A DNA stretch of 64,000 nucleotides from Litorimonas sp. (GTDB lineage Bacteria; Pseudomonadota; Alphaproteobacteria; Caulobacterales; Maricaulaceae): the NCBI GenBank assembly GCA_029936425.1, contig JAPYSU010000005.1, positions 144,743-208,742 of the forward strand, written 5' to 3'. Each line of letters opens with the position of its first letter. The first letter of the stretch is position 1. The notes beneath the pieces are model-generated. The model was not told where the DNA came from and made no database searches. It saw only the letters and a program-made list of their open reading frames with translations. Both the position numbers and the translations under genes were made by a program. Positions 16,592-26,277 of this stretch are shown one piece after another.

Positions 16592-16606
16592 GTTCTATAT
16601 ATGTTC
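16592..16606. promoter_or_regulatory. LexA operator (SOS box) between ssb and uvrA
   Basis: GTTC at 16592-16595 and GTTC at 16603-16606 are separated by exactly seven bases (TATATAT), an exact match to the alphaproteobacterial LexA site GTTC-N7-GTTC. It lies between the divergent ssb and uvrA starts, about 20 bases upstream of ssb and 124 upstream of uvrA, an arrangement conserved in the class. Confidence 0.88.
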
Positions 16607-16729
16607 TAAAGCCTTGGGCGCGACTCTGCAAGAGCGCCCGGCACCTGACTTGTATTGAAGGGATGGGCAACCTAAGTCCACAATGAGGCGTAGAAAACCT
16701 GTTAACTCTTCCGATAATTGGACGACTTC

Positions 16730-19606
16730 ATGGCCATGCTAAAATCCATTCAGGTTCGCGGAGCCCGCGAGCATAATCTAAAAAGCGTCAATGTGGATTT
16801 GCCGCGTGACAAGCTGATCGTGATTACAGGTTTGTCCGGATCGGGCAAATCTTCCCTCGCTTTTGATACGATTTATGCCGAAGGACAGCGGCGGTATGTC
16901 GAAAGCCTGTCAGCCTATGCGCGTCAGTTCTTGGAATTGCAGGGCAAGCCGGACGTCGACTCTATCGAGGGACTATCCCCTGCCATTTCGATTGAGCAGA
17001 AAACGACTTCCAAGAACCCCCGTTCGACAGTTGGGACAGTCACAGAGATTTACGATTACATGCGCCTGCTCTGGGCGCGGGTGGGCGTCCCCTACTCTCC
17101 GGCAACGGGATTGCCGATTGAAAGTCAGACCGTTTCGCAAATGGTCGATATTATTATGGCGCTGCCCGAAGGCACGAAACTCTATATCATGGCGCCCTTT
17201 GTCCGCGGCCGAAAAGGCGAGTTTCGTAAAGACCTCGCCGAATTTATGAAGCAAGGCTATCAGCGGGCCAAAATCAACGGCGAGATCGTGCGTATTGAAG
17301 ACGCCGAAGCGCTTGATAAGAAATATAAACACAATATAGATATTGTGGTTGACCGTGTCGTCGTCCGCGAAGGGCTTGAAACCCGCCTGGCTGATAGTCT
17401 CGAGGCGTCTTTGCGAATTGCCGACGGACTGGCCGCGGCGGAATATGCGGATGATCCGGAAAAACGTATTCTCTTTTCCGAAAAATTCGCCTGTCCCGTC
17501 TCCGGATTTACCATATCCGAAATTGAACCACGACTTTTCTCTTTCAACAATCCTTTTGGAGCTTGTCCCACCTGTGATGGTCTGGGGAAGGAATTGAAAT
17601 TCGATGCGGGTTTGGTGGTGCCGGATGAACGCAAATCCCTTGCGGGCGGCGCCATTCTGCCTTGGTCAAAAAAGCCCGACGGTCTCTATATGCAGACCTT
17701 ACAGGCTTTGGCGAAGCATTATGACTTCAAGGTCGATACCCCATTTGAAAAGCTCTCCGCCAAAGCCAGAGACGTCGTCCTGTTCGGGACAAAAGGCACG
17801 AAGGTCGATTTCCATTATAAGGACGGCAAACGGTCCTATAAAACCACCAAGCCCTTTGAAGGGGTTATTCCGAATTTGCAACGACGATACCGGGAAACGG
17901 AATCGACTTGGGTCAGAGACGATCTCGGCAAATATATGTCGGATTCACAATGTGATGCCTGCGGCGGAAAACGTCTGCGACCGGAATCCCTCTGCGTGAA
18001 AGTCGCCGGAATGGATATTTCCGAACCCGGCGATATGTCCATTCAGGACGCTTATACGCGTTTCCAAAAATTAGGCACGGAATTGTCCGAAAAGGACATG
18101 GAAATTGCCGAGCGAATTCTCAAAGAGATACGCGATCGGCTGGAGTTTTTGAATGCTGTCGGGTTGGATTATCTATCGCTCGGGCGCGGCTCAGGCTCTC
18201 TCTCTGGCGGTGAAAGTCAGCGTATTCGCCTCGCCAGCCAGATTGGATCCGGTCTGACAGGCGTTCTATATGTCCTAGACGAGCCCTCTATAGGTCTTCA
18301 TCAACGGGATAATTCGAGGCTTTTGGAAACGCTCCAGAATCTTCGGGATCTGGGCAATACGGTCATTGTTGTCGAACATGACGAAGAAGCCATCCTGACG
18401 GCTGATTATGTTATCGATATGGGCCCTCTCGCCGGCATTCATGGCGGCGAAGTTGTTGCCTCTGGCACGCCAGAACAAATCAAAAAGTCCAAAGATTCCC
18501 TGACCGGGAAATATCTGACCGGTAAAAAGGAAATTGAAATTCCGGCTAAACGGCGCAAACCGAACAAAGATAAAAAATTATCCGTAAAAGGCGCTACGGG
18601 CAATAATCTGAAAAATGTCGACGCCGACTTTCCGCTTGGTTTGATGACCTGCGTCACCGGTGTGTCCGGCGGCGGTAAATCCACGCTGACGATTGAAACT
18701 TTATACAAAGCGGTTGCCAAACGCCTGAACAAATCCTCTGTCCAGCCTATGCCTCACAAATCTATCGAGGGCTTAGAACATTTGGATAAAGTCATCGATA
18801 TTGATCAGTCCCCGATTGGCCGGACGCCGAGGTCGAACCCCGCCACCTATACGGGGGCCTTTACCCCTATCCGGGATTGGTTTGCCGGGCTGCCCGAAGC
18901 CAAAACCCGCGGTTATAAACCGGGACGTTTTTCTTTCAACGTTAAGGGCGGAAGGTGTGAAGCCTGTCAGGGCGGCGGCGTTATCAAAATTGAGATGCAC
19001 TTCCTTCCTGATGTCTATGTCACCTGTGATGTTTGCGACGGCGCGCGCTATAACCGCGAAACACTCGAGATCAAGTTCAAGGGCAAGTCCATTGCTGACA
19101 TTTTGGACATGGATGTCGATGAGGGAGCAGATTTCTTTAAAGCCGTCCCGACTATTCGGGACAAGCTGGTGACGCTGCAGCGCGTCGGACTCGGATATTT
19201 GAAGGTCGGGCAGCAGGCGACGACACTCTCTGGCGGGGAGGCACAACGCGTGAAGCTCGCGAAAGAGTTATCCAAACGCGCGACAGGCCGCACGCTTTAT
19301 ATTCTGGACGAGCCGACGACAGGCTTGCATTTTGAAGATGTGAACAAGCTGCTCGGCGTTCTGAATGAGCTGGTCGGCACCGGCAACACCATGATTATCA
19401 TCGAGCACAATCTGGACGTTGTGAAAACTGCCGACTGGATTATCGACATTGGCCCAGAAGGTGGCGACGGCGGGGGCGAAATCGTCGCAATCGGTACGCC
19501 GGAAGACGTGGCCAAAGTCAAGGAAAGCTGGACCGGACGTTATCTCGGCCCGTTATTGGAGCGAGACGATAAACGGAAATCCCCTAATGCCGAGGCGGCG
19601 GAGTAA
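16730..19606 (+). CDS. uvrA: Excinuclease ABC subunit A
   Basis: Damage-sensing ATPase of nucleotide excision repair. Two ABC modules are visible: Walker A GLSGSGKSS near the N-terminus with signature LSGGESQRIRLASQIG and Walker B VLYVLDEPSIGLH; then GVSGGGKST with LSGGEAQRVKLAKEL and LYILDEPTTGLH. The C-terminal zinc site is GGRCEACQGGG...CDVCDGARYN. The first zinc motif reads CPVSG...CPTCDG, so one Cys is a Ser, a variant I believe is common in alphaproteobacteria. ATG at 16730 (GGA seven bases upstream) is preferred to the TTG at 16718; ATG 16736 is also possible. Confidence 0.96.
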   Translation: MAMLKSIQVRGAREHNLKSVNVDLPRDKLIVITGLSGSGKSSLAFDTIYAEGQRRYVESLSAYARQFLELQGKPDVDSIEGLSPAISIEQKTTSKNPRSTVGTVTEIYDYMRLLWARVGVPYSPATGLPIESQTVSQMVDIIMALPEGTKLYIMAPFVRGRKGEFRKDLAEFMKQGYQRAKINGEIVRIEDAEALDKKYKHNIDIVVDRVVVREGLETRLADSLEASLRIADGLAAAEYADDPEKRILFSEKFACPVSGFTISEIEPRLFSFNNPFGACPTCDGLGKELKFDAGLVVPDERKSLAGGAILPWSKKPDGLYMQTLQALAKHYDFKVDTPFEKLSAKARDVVLFGTKGTKVDFHYKDGKRSYKTTKPFEGVIPNLQRRYRETESTWVRDDLGKYMSDSQCDACGGKRLRPESLCVKVAGMDISEPGDMSIQDAYTRFQKLGTELSEKDMEIAERILKEIRDRLEFLNAVGLDYLSLGRGSGSLSGGESQRIRLASQIGSGLTGVLYVLDEPSIGLHQRDNSRLLETLQNLRDLGNTVIVVEHDEEAILTADYVIDMGPLAGIHGGEVVASGTPEQIKKSKDSLTGKYLTGKKEIEIPAKRRKPNKDKKLSVKGATGNNLKNVDADFPLGLMTCVTGVSGGGKSTLTIETLYKAVAKRLNKSSVQPMPHKSIEGLEHLDKVIDIDQSPIGRTPRSNPATYTGAFTPIRDWFAGLPEAKTRGYKPGRFSFNVKGGRCEACQGGGVIKIEMHFLPDVYVTCDVCDGARYNRETLEIKFKGKSIADILDMDVDEGADFFKAVPTIRDKLVTLQRVGLGYLKVGQQATTLSGGEAQRVKLAKELSKRATGRTLYILDEPTTGLHFEDVNKLLGVLNELVGTGNTMIIIEHNLDVVKTADWIIDIGPEGGDGGGEIVAIGTPEDVAKVKESWTGRYLGPLLERDDKRKSPNAEAAE

Positions 19607-19611
19607 ATTTT

Positions 19612-20598
19612 CTATTCAAATGCCGGCGCGGGGTCGTCACTGTGCCACCAGCGTACGGCGTAAGCTGAGACGCCGGCTATCCAGAGAATCCACGCGGACA
19701 GGGCTGCCGCCATCATTGTCATGGCAACAATGCCCAAAATCATATAAAGTGGATTTGAAAATCGGTCGATCGTTGCTTCGATGATTGGACGCGGGTTTTC
19801 TCCGCCAAACCCAGACATCGCCGTCAAGAAATCCGGATTACCGGACACCAGCAACATGCCAATTAAACTGACCATATAATAGCCGATATACCCGCCAATA
19901 TAAATGACCAGATAAACGCCGAAAAGAGACCAGAAGCGTTGTTTAGTCACATTTCTTGCAGCCAAAACGTGTGTTTTCCCGTCAAGGGCGGTTAAGGCCG
20001 CTGCAGGTGCAAACCTTATGGGATAGACGATCAATAAGACCATCAAAAAGAGAACTCCGAAGAATGGAAGAATTGCCATCATTGGAGCAAACATCATTCC
20101 TAAAAAACCAGCTACAAGGATGATTGCCAAAAGCCCCAAAACATAGACAACTAAATAAAGAGCATAAAACCCAATCTGCGCTAGAAGGTTTCGTCCTGTG
20201 TGAATATCTAGCCTAATGGGAATCCGCGCAGGCTCCGCCCCTAATAAGTATTTTCGGTATAAGGCGCTTTCTCCCATCGAGGTGGTGACCATTAAACCGA
20301 CCACGAAAAGGAGAGTTGGGAGAGCTATCTGCCCGATGGCCGCCCAGAGGGCAATACTTACATCCTCTGAGGGTTGGCCGCTCATAGTTTGCTGGTTCAC
20401 ACGCCAGGACGCTTCTAATATATCAGCATAATGCGGGAGCATTAAAGGTTGGCAGATCATCAGCACGACCAATATCGCGGCGCTATGCCAGACCCAGAGG
20501 CGAAGAGCATACTCCTTACCGCCCGACGTATTAAACCATGCTCCGGCGGCCTGTCCGAAATCAAACGGAGTGGTTGGTTTTCTCGGCTCTATTTTCAT
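19612..20598 (-). CDS. Multi-pass membrane protein of unknown function
   Basis: About 328 residues with roughly six hydrophobic helices. ATG at 20598 has GGAGGG upstream; the frame stays open further up, but that part is antisense to trmFO and unlike a protein N-terminus. The body begins MKIEPRKPTTPFDFGQAAGAWFN, continues with long membrane segments (LVVYVLGLLAIILVAGFLGMMFAPMMAILPFFGVLFLMVLLIVYPIRFAPAAAL) and ends with a charged tail. The pattern resembles 'DUF4013/YckC-like' integral proteins of alphaproteobacteria, but no family is certain. It ends 5 bases from the convergent uvrA stop. Confidence 0.75.
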   Translation of the reverse strand: MKIEPRKPTTPFDFGQAAGAWFNTSGGKEYALRLWVWHSAAILVVLMICQPLMLPHYADILEASWRVNQQTMSGQPSEDVSIALWAAIGQIALPTLLFVVGLMVTTSMGESALYRKYLLGAEPARIPIRLDIHTGRNLLAQIGFYALYLVVYVLGLLAIILVAGFLGMMFAPMMAILPFFGVLFLMVLLIVYPIRFAPAAALTALDGKTHVLAARNVTKQRFWSLFGVYLVIYIGGYIGYYMVSLIGMLLVSGNPDFLTAMSGFGGENPRPIIEATIDRFSNPLYMILGIVAMTMMAAALSAWILWIAGVSAYAVRWWHSDDPAPAFE

Positions 20599-20656
20599 GC
20601 TGTCCCTCCTGCCATGCGACTCGCTTGCCACATTGCATCTAGGGCAGTCCTGCCTT

Positions 20657-22054
20657 ATGGCCTCGCCCATGGTCAAGGCAGTACATATTATCGGCGCGGG
20701 ATTAGCAGGGTCAGAGGCGGCGTGGCAGTGCGTTTCGCGCGGCGTTCCCGTCATTCTTCATGAAATGCGTCCAAAGCGCATGACAGAAGCTCATCAAGGC
20801 GGCGGTTTTGCAGAGCTTGTCTGCTCAAATTCCTTCCGCTCGGATGATAAACACGGCAATGCGGTCGGCGTTTTGCATGAGGAAATGCGGCTTTCAAACA
20901 GCCTGATTATGGGCATGGGCGATATGACCAAACTTCCAGCGGGCGGGGCGCTTGCTGTTGACCGAGACAAGTTTTCCGAAGCTGTGACCACAATTTTGCA
21001 ACAACACCCATTGGTCACTGTGGAATACGGCGAAGTGAAGGGCCTTCCGCCGAAAGAATGGGGCAATACGATTATTGCAACAGGCCCCCTCACCGCCCCT
21101 GCGCTGGCGCAGGACATTCTGAAAACGACGGGCGAAGACAGCCTCGCCTTCTTCGATGCGATTGCACCGATTGTTTACAAGGACAGTATTGATTTTGACA
21201 TTGCGTGGATGCAATCGCGCTACGACAAAAAGGGTCCCGGCGGAGACGGGGCGGATTATATCAACTGCCCTCTCGATAAAGATCAATATGAAACTTTTAT
21301 CGACGCGCTTATCAACTCCGATCAAACGGAGTTCAAGGACTTTGAAAAAGACACGCCTTATTTCGAGAGCTGCCTGCCGATTGAAGTCATGGCCTCACGC
21401 GGCGCGGAAACCTTACGCTGGGGACCGATGAAACCTGTCGGCCTGACAAATCCCCATAATCCGACGGTAAAAGCCCATGCTATCGTGCAGCTCCGTCAGG
21501 ATAATGCTCTTGGCACGCTTTATAATATGGTCGGCTTTCAGACGAAGATGAAATACGGCGCGCAAGCCGAAATCTTCAAAACCATACCCGGCTTACAAAA
21601 AGCGGTCTTTGCGCGACTAGGCGGCATTCACAGAAATACCTTCATAAACTCGCCTAAGCTATTGAATTCACAGCTCCAACTCAAGGGCCGAGAAGATATT
21701 CGCTTCGCCGGACAGATTATGGGCGTGGAAGGCTATATCGAAAGTGCCTCCTTTGGATTGATCGCGGGACGCCTCGCCGCAGCGCAGGCCTTGGGACAAT
21801 CAATGGATATGCCGCCGCGTACAACCGCACTCGGCGCTCTGATGGAACATGTCACAGGCGGATTTATGGACGGGCCGAAATCCAAGTTTCAACCAATGAA
21901 CGTCAATTTCGGACTGTTTCCACCGATGGAAGAAGAGATTGTTTATAAGTCGCCGGACGGAAAGCGGTTGCGCGGCAAGGACAAGACTCGTTTCCGTAAA
22001 GGACTATTGGCCAATCGAGCGCTTAACGACATTTTGCCATGGGCGAAGGCGTAA
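20657..22054 (+). CDS. trmFO: tRNA (uracil-54-C5)-methyltransferase, folate/FAD-dependent
   Basis: Forms m5U54 (ribothymidine) in the tRNA T loop using methylenetetrahydrofolate and FADH2. The N-terminal dinucleotide fold VHIIGAGLAGSEAAWQ, the EMRP motif followed by ELVCSNSFRSDD, and the C-terminal YIESASFGLIAGRLAA are family signatures. The frame is open from 20570 but the upstream part is antisense to the neighbouring gene. ATG at 20657 (or 20669) gives 465 residues, the normal length. It is transcribed divergently from the membrane-protein gene with only 58 bases between starts. Confidence 0.93.
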   Translation: MASPMVKAVHIIGAGLAGSEAAWQCVSRGVPVILHEMRPKRMTEAHQGGGFAELVCSNSFRSDDKHGNAVGVLHEEMRLSNSLIMGMGDMTKLPAGGALAVDRDKFSEAVTTILQQHPLVTVEYGEVKGLPPKEWGNTIIATGPLTAPALAQDILKTTGEDSLAFFDAIAPIVYKDSIDFDIAWMQSRYDKKGPGGDGADYINCPLDKDQYETFIDALINSDQTEFKDFEKDTPYFESCLPIEVMASRGAETLRWGPMKPVGLTNPHNPTVKAHAIVQLRQDNALGTLYNMVGFQTKMKYGAQAEIFKTIPGLQKAVFARLGGIHRNTFINSPKLLNSQLQLKGREDIRFAGQIMGVEGYIESASFGLIAGRLAAAQALGQSMDMPPRTTALGALMEHVTGGFMDGPKSKFQPMNVNFGLFPPMEEEIVYKSPDGKRLRGKDKTRFRKGLLANRALNDILPWAKA

Positions 22055-22057
22055 GGA

Positions 22058-22561
22058 TTACTCTGATATCGGTCGAAGGACCTTGAATTCCTCATCTGCA
22101 AGATTGACCAAAATGGCTTTCCCTTCCGGAGAGACCTTAAATACACCATATCTGGCGTTTTCATAGGTCTCGGCTGTGCCGTTCTCGAAATAGAATCTGG
22201 GCGCGCCGAAAGTCAGACTTCGGTTTGTGCGCGTGTAATTGAACCTTGTTTCATTAGACCCCATTGGAGCCTCTGACGCTAAACCTGAAACAGTCGCGAC
22301 ATCATTATCGTCCAATGACATGATAAAGGCTCCTTTCGGAGGGAGTTCGTCTATCTCCATTCCGTCCGGCACGCGCTCCTCGGCATATCGGAGTTGCATA
22401 TAATCGCCGAGCATGAGCGCCCGTGGATCGACGGGCTGTAGATCCAGATAGACGGTCTGTCCTTCTGTCCGCACCTTATTCAGAGCCATGATTTGACTGC
22501 TAAATAGCCAAGCTATGACCGTTGTGGCGGCAAGTATGATAAAGAGGCGTATAATTTTCAT
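22058..22561 (-). CDS. GDYXXLXY domain-containing protein
   Basis: Inner-membrane protein with one N-terminal membrane segment (IIRLFIILAATTVIAWLFSS) and a periplasmic domain holding the name-giving motif GDYMQLRY. Members are normally encoded next to a DUF2157/DUF4401 membrane protein, as here: ATG at 22561 overlaps the upstream gene's TGA (ATGA), implying coupled translation. The partners probably form one membrane complex of unknown function. The open frame extends further upstream but that part lies within the neighbour. Confidence 0.88.
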   Translation of the reverse strand: MKIIRLFIILAATTVIAWLFSSQIMALNKVRTEGQTVYLDLQPVDPRALMLGDYMQLRYAEERVPDGMEIDELPPKGAFIMSLDDNDVATVSGLASEAPMGSNETRFNYTRTNRSLTFGAPRFYFENGTAETYENARYGVFKVSPEGKAILVNLADEEFKVLRPISE

Positions 22562-24651
22562 GCCAAGGCCTCCTGCGCGTGATGCCGGTTCACAACATAC
22601 CAAATGGCCAGAAACACCAAACCTACCACCATTAGAATATATGACTTTGTTCCAAGTGAGATCGAAAGTTCGTAATAGAACATGTAGAGGTAGTAAATTT
22701 CCAGCAGAATACCGAGAATGGCGAGGGTTCTATTTCCCAGGACATATCCGGTCAAAATCAAGAGGAGCGCGCTCGCCCCGCCAAAGGGAAACAGCCCCAT
22801 GACAATAAAGAGCGGTATCAAGACGAAAATTGGGGGTCGCCAAGCTTTGAACGCCGAGTTGGTGACATTCAAATAGACTATAGCCGCGGCTGCAATCAGG
22901 ACACCCGCGAAAGAATAAGCATAGCGCGTCCATTCCAAACTTTCTATCGGGCTTTCAATCCCAAACACACCGCCGAAGCCAAACGACATTGAGGCAAAAA
23001 CCGGATAGATCAGAAGCGCCGAAGCGGCCGCGGTTAGTAGCCGTTTTTTCAAAACATGAGTCAAGAAAATCATGGCAAGGGCTGTCGCCAAAGCCACCAG
23101 AATAATCTCGAAATAAGCCATTTCCAGTTCATAACCGAGATAAAAATAGAGTGTGCCCAGAGCGATAAGTGCAGACAAAAACTCAATTATAACGTCCCTG
23201 ACAAAGGTGATATTCAACACTACCAAAAGGAGCACTGCCGAGACAGGTACTCCCCAGTTAAAAGAGGAGTTTTCTTCAAGCGATAGCCCTATTCCGCCAA
23301 CAATCATGGCGGCCCCTACCATGAGGAAGGTATTCAACAGATGCCGAAGATATCCCTGATTTGACTTATTTCTTAAAATAAGGGCGCCGATATAAAGCGG
23401 CACACCCGCTATAAGCAAGGCAAGGCCAAAATTATCAAAGTCCAAAACAGACGAGAAAATCAGTCCGAAAAAAGCCAGCCCAAACCCCGCCGTCACCATT
23501 CCGGCTAAGGCCAAAAACGTCTCAATATACCAGGGATTTTCCTTTGATTCGATATCCTGCTGTAGAGATGATAATTCTGTCTCCGAAATTGACAATATTT
23601 CGGAGGCGCGCGGAAGCGACACTTCACGCGGGGCCTCACCCTCATCGATAGGCGCGCTTACCACATCATGAGTCAGCCGCATGTAGTGTTTGAATAAAGC
23701 GCCGAGCAGAACGGTTAGTCCAGTGAATATCAGGAAAACCAGCAATATGACGCCTGAATGCCAGCCTGAATCCTGAAAAAGTTTTATGACGATTTGAACG
23801 ACTATAATCGTCATTGCAAAGGTAGTGATTGATAGTTCGGCAAGAGTTGAACGGACTTTGTATAAGTAAAGCCCCACACCGAGCGCGCCGAGAAAAGCCA
23901 TTAAGCTCAAGCCGTAGGATAAGGCCTTCAATTCTGCCGCTCGCCATGGCCAGAATGTCGACGTAAAGGCTGTCACAAGCAATCCCGCCGTAATGGATAT
24001 GAGGAAAATACGAAACCAGGCACCCCTCGTCCATGGATATCGAGGCCGAATAAATTGATCTATTCCGATCACGCTAAATATAGCGAGGAGCGCAGAAACC
24101 AGAATGAGCATATCTGCGGCCAGAGGATGACCTGCGATATAAAATCCGGTCTCGGCATAGGCGAACATGGCCACGAGCGCGATAACGATCCAAACCGCCC
24201 AATGTGCCAGATTACGCGAAACCGCTGCAAAAGGCAGGGTCATTAATGCCCAGAGGACAAAAGGGGTGTGGAGCAAAGCCGGCGTTTGATAGACTTGGCC
24301 GAAGACTGCAAACGTCACGCCGACCAGAACGGTTGCAGCGATGCCGAAACTCTTCCCGGCAAGACTGTCCAGGCCAAGGACAATCCAGAGAAAGACGCTT
24401 AGACCGATTCCGCCGCCAACAAGGCCGAATTTCAAACTGTCTGATAGGCCGAACCAGTTATGCGCAAAGAAAAAGATAATTCCGGCGAGTATATGCCCAA
24501 TGGCCAGTGCAAAGAGTGTGCGGAGCGCCCATCTGTCCCACCAGAGCCCGTCTCGAAATATTTCCAGAGCGGAAATATATTTCTTAGACGACAATTTACC
24601 CCTATGGGCTAGTGGCCGAAGAATATCTGCATCCACTCTTTCTGACGCCAT
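22558..24651 (-). CDS. DUF2157 / DUF4401 domain membrane protein
   Basis: Large integral membrane protein (697 residues, about 18 to 20 hydrophobic segments). The N-terminal ~150 residues match DUF2157: a short soluble helix region with GKLSSKKYISAL, then GIIFFFAHNWFGLSD and FAVFGQVYQTPA. The C-terminal half, after a soluble loop near residue 335, fits DUF4401. In many bacteria these are separate genes or domains next to a GDYXXLXY gene, which follows here with overlapping stop and start. No enzymatic motif is apparent. Confidence 0.85.
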   Translation of the reverse strand: MASERVDADILRPLAHRGKLSSKKYISALEIFRDGLWWDRWALRTLFALAIGHILAGIIFFFAHNWFGLSDSLKFGLVGGGIGLSVFLWIVLGLDSLAGKSFGIAATVLVGVTFAVFGQVYQTPALLHTPFVLWALMTLPFAAVSRNLAHWAVWIVIALVAMFAYAETGFYIAGHPLAADMLILVSALLAIFSVIGIDQFIRPRYPWTRGAWFRIFLISITAGLLVTAFTSTFWPWRAAELKALSYGLSLMAFLGALGVGLYLYKVRSTLAELSITTFAMTIIVVQIVIKLFQDSGWHSGVILLVFLIFTGLTVLLGALFKHYMRLTHDVVSAPIDEGEAPREVSLPRASEILSISETELSSLQQDIESKENPWYIETFLALAGMVTAGFGLAFFGLIFSSVLDFDNFGLALLIAGVPLYIGALILRNKSNQGYLRHLLNTFLMVGAAMIVGGIGLSLEENSSFNWGVPVSAVLLLVVLNITFVRDVIIEFLSALIALGTLYFYLGYELEMAYFEIILVALATALAMIFLTHVLKKRLLTAAASALLIYPVFASMSFGFGGVFGIESPIESLEWTRYAYSFAGVLIAAAAIVYLNVTNSAFKAWRPPIFVLIPLFIVMGLFPFGGASALLLILTGYVLGNRTLAILGILLEIYYLYMFYYELSISLGTKSYILMVVGLVFLAIWYVVNRHHAQEALA

Positions 24652-24675
24652 TTAAAATTCCCGCTCCGATTTATA

Positions 24676-25440
24676 TCAAACTCTGCCCCTCAAAACAGAG
24701 ATTAGCAAGCGGGTCTGTTTGGCAAATGGCGTAAAGGTAACCGCTTCGGTTTTGGGATCAAATGCCTTGCGCCCCATTTTCTTGAGGTATGGGCCTATGA
24801 GCGAAGTATATGCGACGGCCGGAAAGGCTTCTGTTTCCAATTTATGTATCGAGTTTCTGGCAGATTGATAATTCTCGTCCGCGGCTTCGCAGAGCGACTC
24901 AAAAGAAAGGGCGCTTAACATGCTTCGATGGTAATAAGGGTAAGCTCTCGCCAACCCCGTGAGGCCCCAAGCCATTCCCGCATCAACAACGCTTTCCTGC
25001 GGATCAATTCCAAATAGCTTCACAGCAATTTTCATTAATACCCCGGAGGTATTGGCGCAATATTCCTGAGCTTCGGAGAGGGTCTCAAACGGCCTCGGGT
25101 CAATGTCTCTTTCCCGGCCGTCAATAAGCTGGTCGAGCCAGAAACGAGGCACGTCATATTCCAGCAAAAGACGGCGAAGCGGCGTTGTGATTTCGTGTTT
25201 GCGAACCGCATCGGTTTCGTAAATTTCGGTAATGGCTTCACGCCACCACTGATATCGGATTTGTCCAATCATGGGCTCGCTTACCAATTCAGGCACTTTT
25301 GCAAGTTCAAGATGAAACGCATAGAGCAACATTAAACGCTGCCTTGCCTCTTCTTCGGCAAAATAGGCAGCCCTTACCCGATCCGGATCGGCCTTCTTAA
25401 CCCGGAATAGAACCTCTTCATGCAACTGAAATGTCATCAA
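24676..25440 (-). CDS. Squalene/phytoene-synthase-fold protein, NDUFAF6-like
   Basis: Member of the trans-isoprenyl diphosphate synthase head-to-head fold, but the two Asp-rich magnesium motifs needed for catalysis are missing: the first reads LYAFHLELAKV and the second region AWGLTGLARAYPYY. Conserved elements are QIRYQWWREAI, LIDGRERDID and YCANTSGVLMKI. This pattern matches mitochondrial NDUFAF6, a respiratory complex I assembly factor, rather than a terpene synthase. In other alphaproteobacteria I recall it near secDF, an NDUFAF3-like gene and trmFO; secF and trmFO are nearby here. A structural complex I assembly role is inference. Confidence 0.82.
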   Translation of the reverse strand: MMTFQLHEEVLFRVKKADPDRVRAAYFAEEEARQRLMLLYAFHLELAKVPELVSEPMIGQIRYQWWREAITEIYETDAVRKHEITTPLRRLLLEYDVPRFWLDQLIDGRERDIDPRPFETLSEAQEYCANTSGVLMKIAVKLFGIDPQESVVDAGMAWGLTGLARAYPYYHRSMLSALSFESLCEAADENYQSARNSIHKLETEAFPAVAYTSLIGPYLKKMGRKAFDPKTEAVTFTPFAKQTRLLISVLRGRV

Positions 25441-25558
25441 AAATTATTCCAACGATTTGCGTTCTCGCGCGTAATGCTAATCATACCCTTGTAGTCAAAA
25501 TCCATAAGCCCTACACAAGAGGGTATAGTAATTTCAACACGGAAGAGAGAGCCTTTCT

Positions 25559-25765
25559 ATGATTAAATCAGCAAAAATCGCAGCGGCCACAGCCGCTCTT
25601 ACAGGATTTGCCTCGCCAGCCTTCGCGGATGGCGGACATATGACCATGTCAGGATTTGAGCAAATCGTTCATTTCCTGTCCAGTCCGGTACATGGAACTC
25701 TGACGGTCGTCGCTTTGGCAGGCCTTGGCTATTTTGCCTTTAAAGCCCTTCGAAATCGCGCATAA
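25559..25765 (+). CDS. Small exported membrane protein in the Ni-SOD operon
   Basis: Sixty-eight residues. A signal peptide (MIKSAKIAAATAALTGFASPAFA) is followed by a short His/Met-bearing segment (DGGHMTMSGFEQIVHFLSSPVHG) and one membrane helix with a basic end. ATG at 25559 has a purine-rich upstream region (GGAAGAGAG). The nickel SOD start lies only 10 bases after its stop, so the genes are cotranscribed. No family recognised. The three His and two Met facing the periplasm could bind nickel, but that is speculation from composition and neighbourhood. Confidence 0.7.
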   Translation: MIKSAKIAAATAALTGFASPAFADGGHMTMSGFEQIVHFLSSPVHGTLTVVALAGLGYFAFKALRNRA

Positions 25766-25775
25766 GGAGATTTTC

Positions 25776-26267
25776 ATGTTACACAATTTAATTTCAAAGT
25801 TTGACGACAAAATCGAAGGCGCCTCTGCTCACTGCGATATTCCTTGTGGTATTTATGATGCACGTATCGTGACCTATTATGCGGTTTCCACGCTGCGCCA
25901 GATGGATATTCTTTTGGGGCTTAAAGACAAGGGTCTTTCAGACACGGCGTTCGCCATGCAGGCAGCTCGGAACACGGCCAAAAAAGAAGAGATGGCCGAG
26001 AACACCAAGCATCAGACCCGCATCATCTGGGGTGATTTCATGAAAGGCGACAAGCTAAAAAAGCATCCAAATGCTCATGAGCTGGCGCACAACATCATGC
26101 TCGCCGCCTCTGCCTGTAAGCAGGATTTGCACCGCGAAGACGGCGTAAAATTGGTCGACGCCTGCAATGAATTTGCGGAAGTTTTCTGGGACATGAAAGG
26201 CATCAAGACGAAGAAGGTTGTTTGTCCTTACGAGCCTAAAGTCGAGGTTGTCGAACCCGACCTCTAG
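25776..26267 (+). CDS. sodN: Nickel superoxide dismutase
   Basis: Dismutates superoxide using a nickel ion held by the N-terminal hook. The hook motif is HCDIPCGIYD, preceded by an 18-residue leader (MLHNLISKFDDKIEGASA) that must be cleaved so that His1 becomes the N-terminus. The remainder is a four-helix bundle of normal size. ATG at 25776 has AAGGAGA upstream; the longer open frame from 25725 lies within the upstream gene. The maturation protease gene follows 10 bases later. Ni-SODs are frequent in marine bacteria and cyanobacteria and reduce iron demand. Confidence 0.95.
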   Translation: MLHNLISKFDDKIEGASAHCDIPCGIYDARIVTYYAVSTLRQMDILLGLKDKGLSDTAFAMQAARNTAKKEEMAENTKHQTRIIWGDFMKGDKLKKHPNAHELAHNIMLAASACKQDLHREDGVKLVDACNEFAEVFWDMKGIKTKKVVCPYEPKVEVVEPDL

Positions 26268-26277
26268 GCCCGACTTC

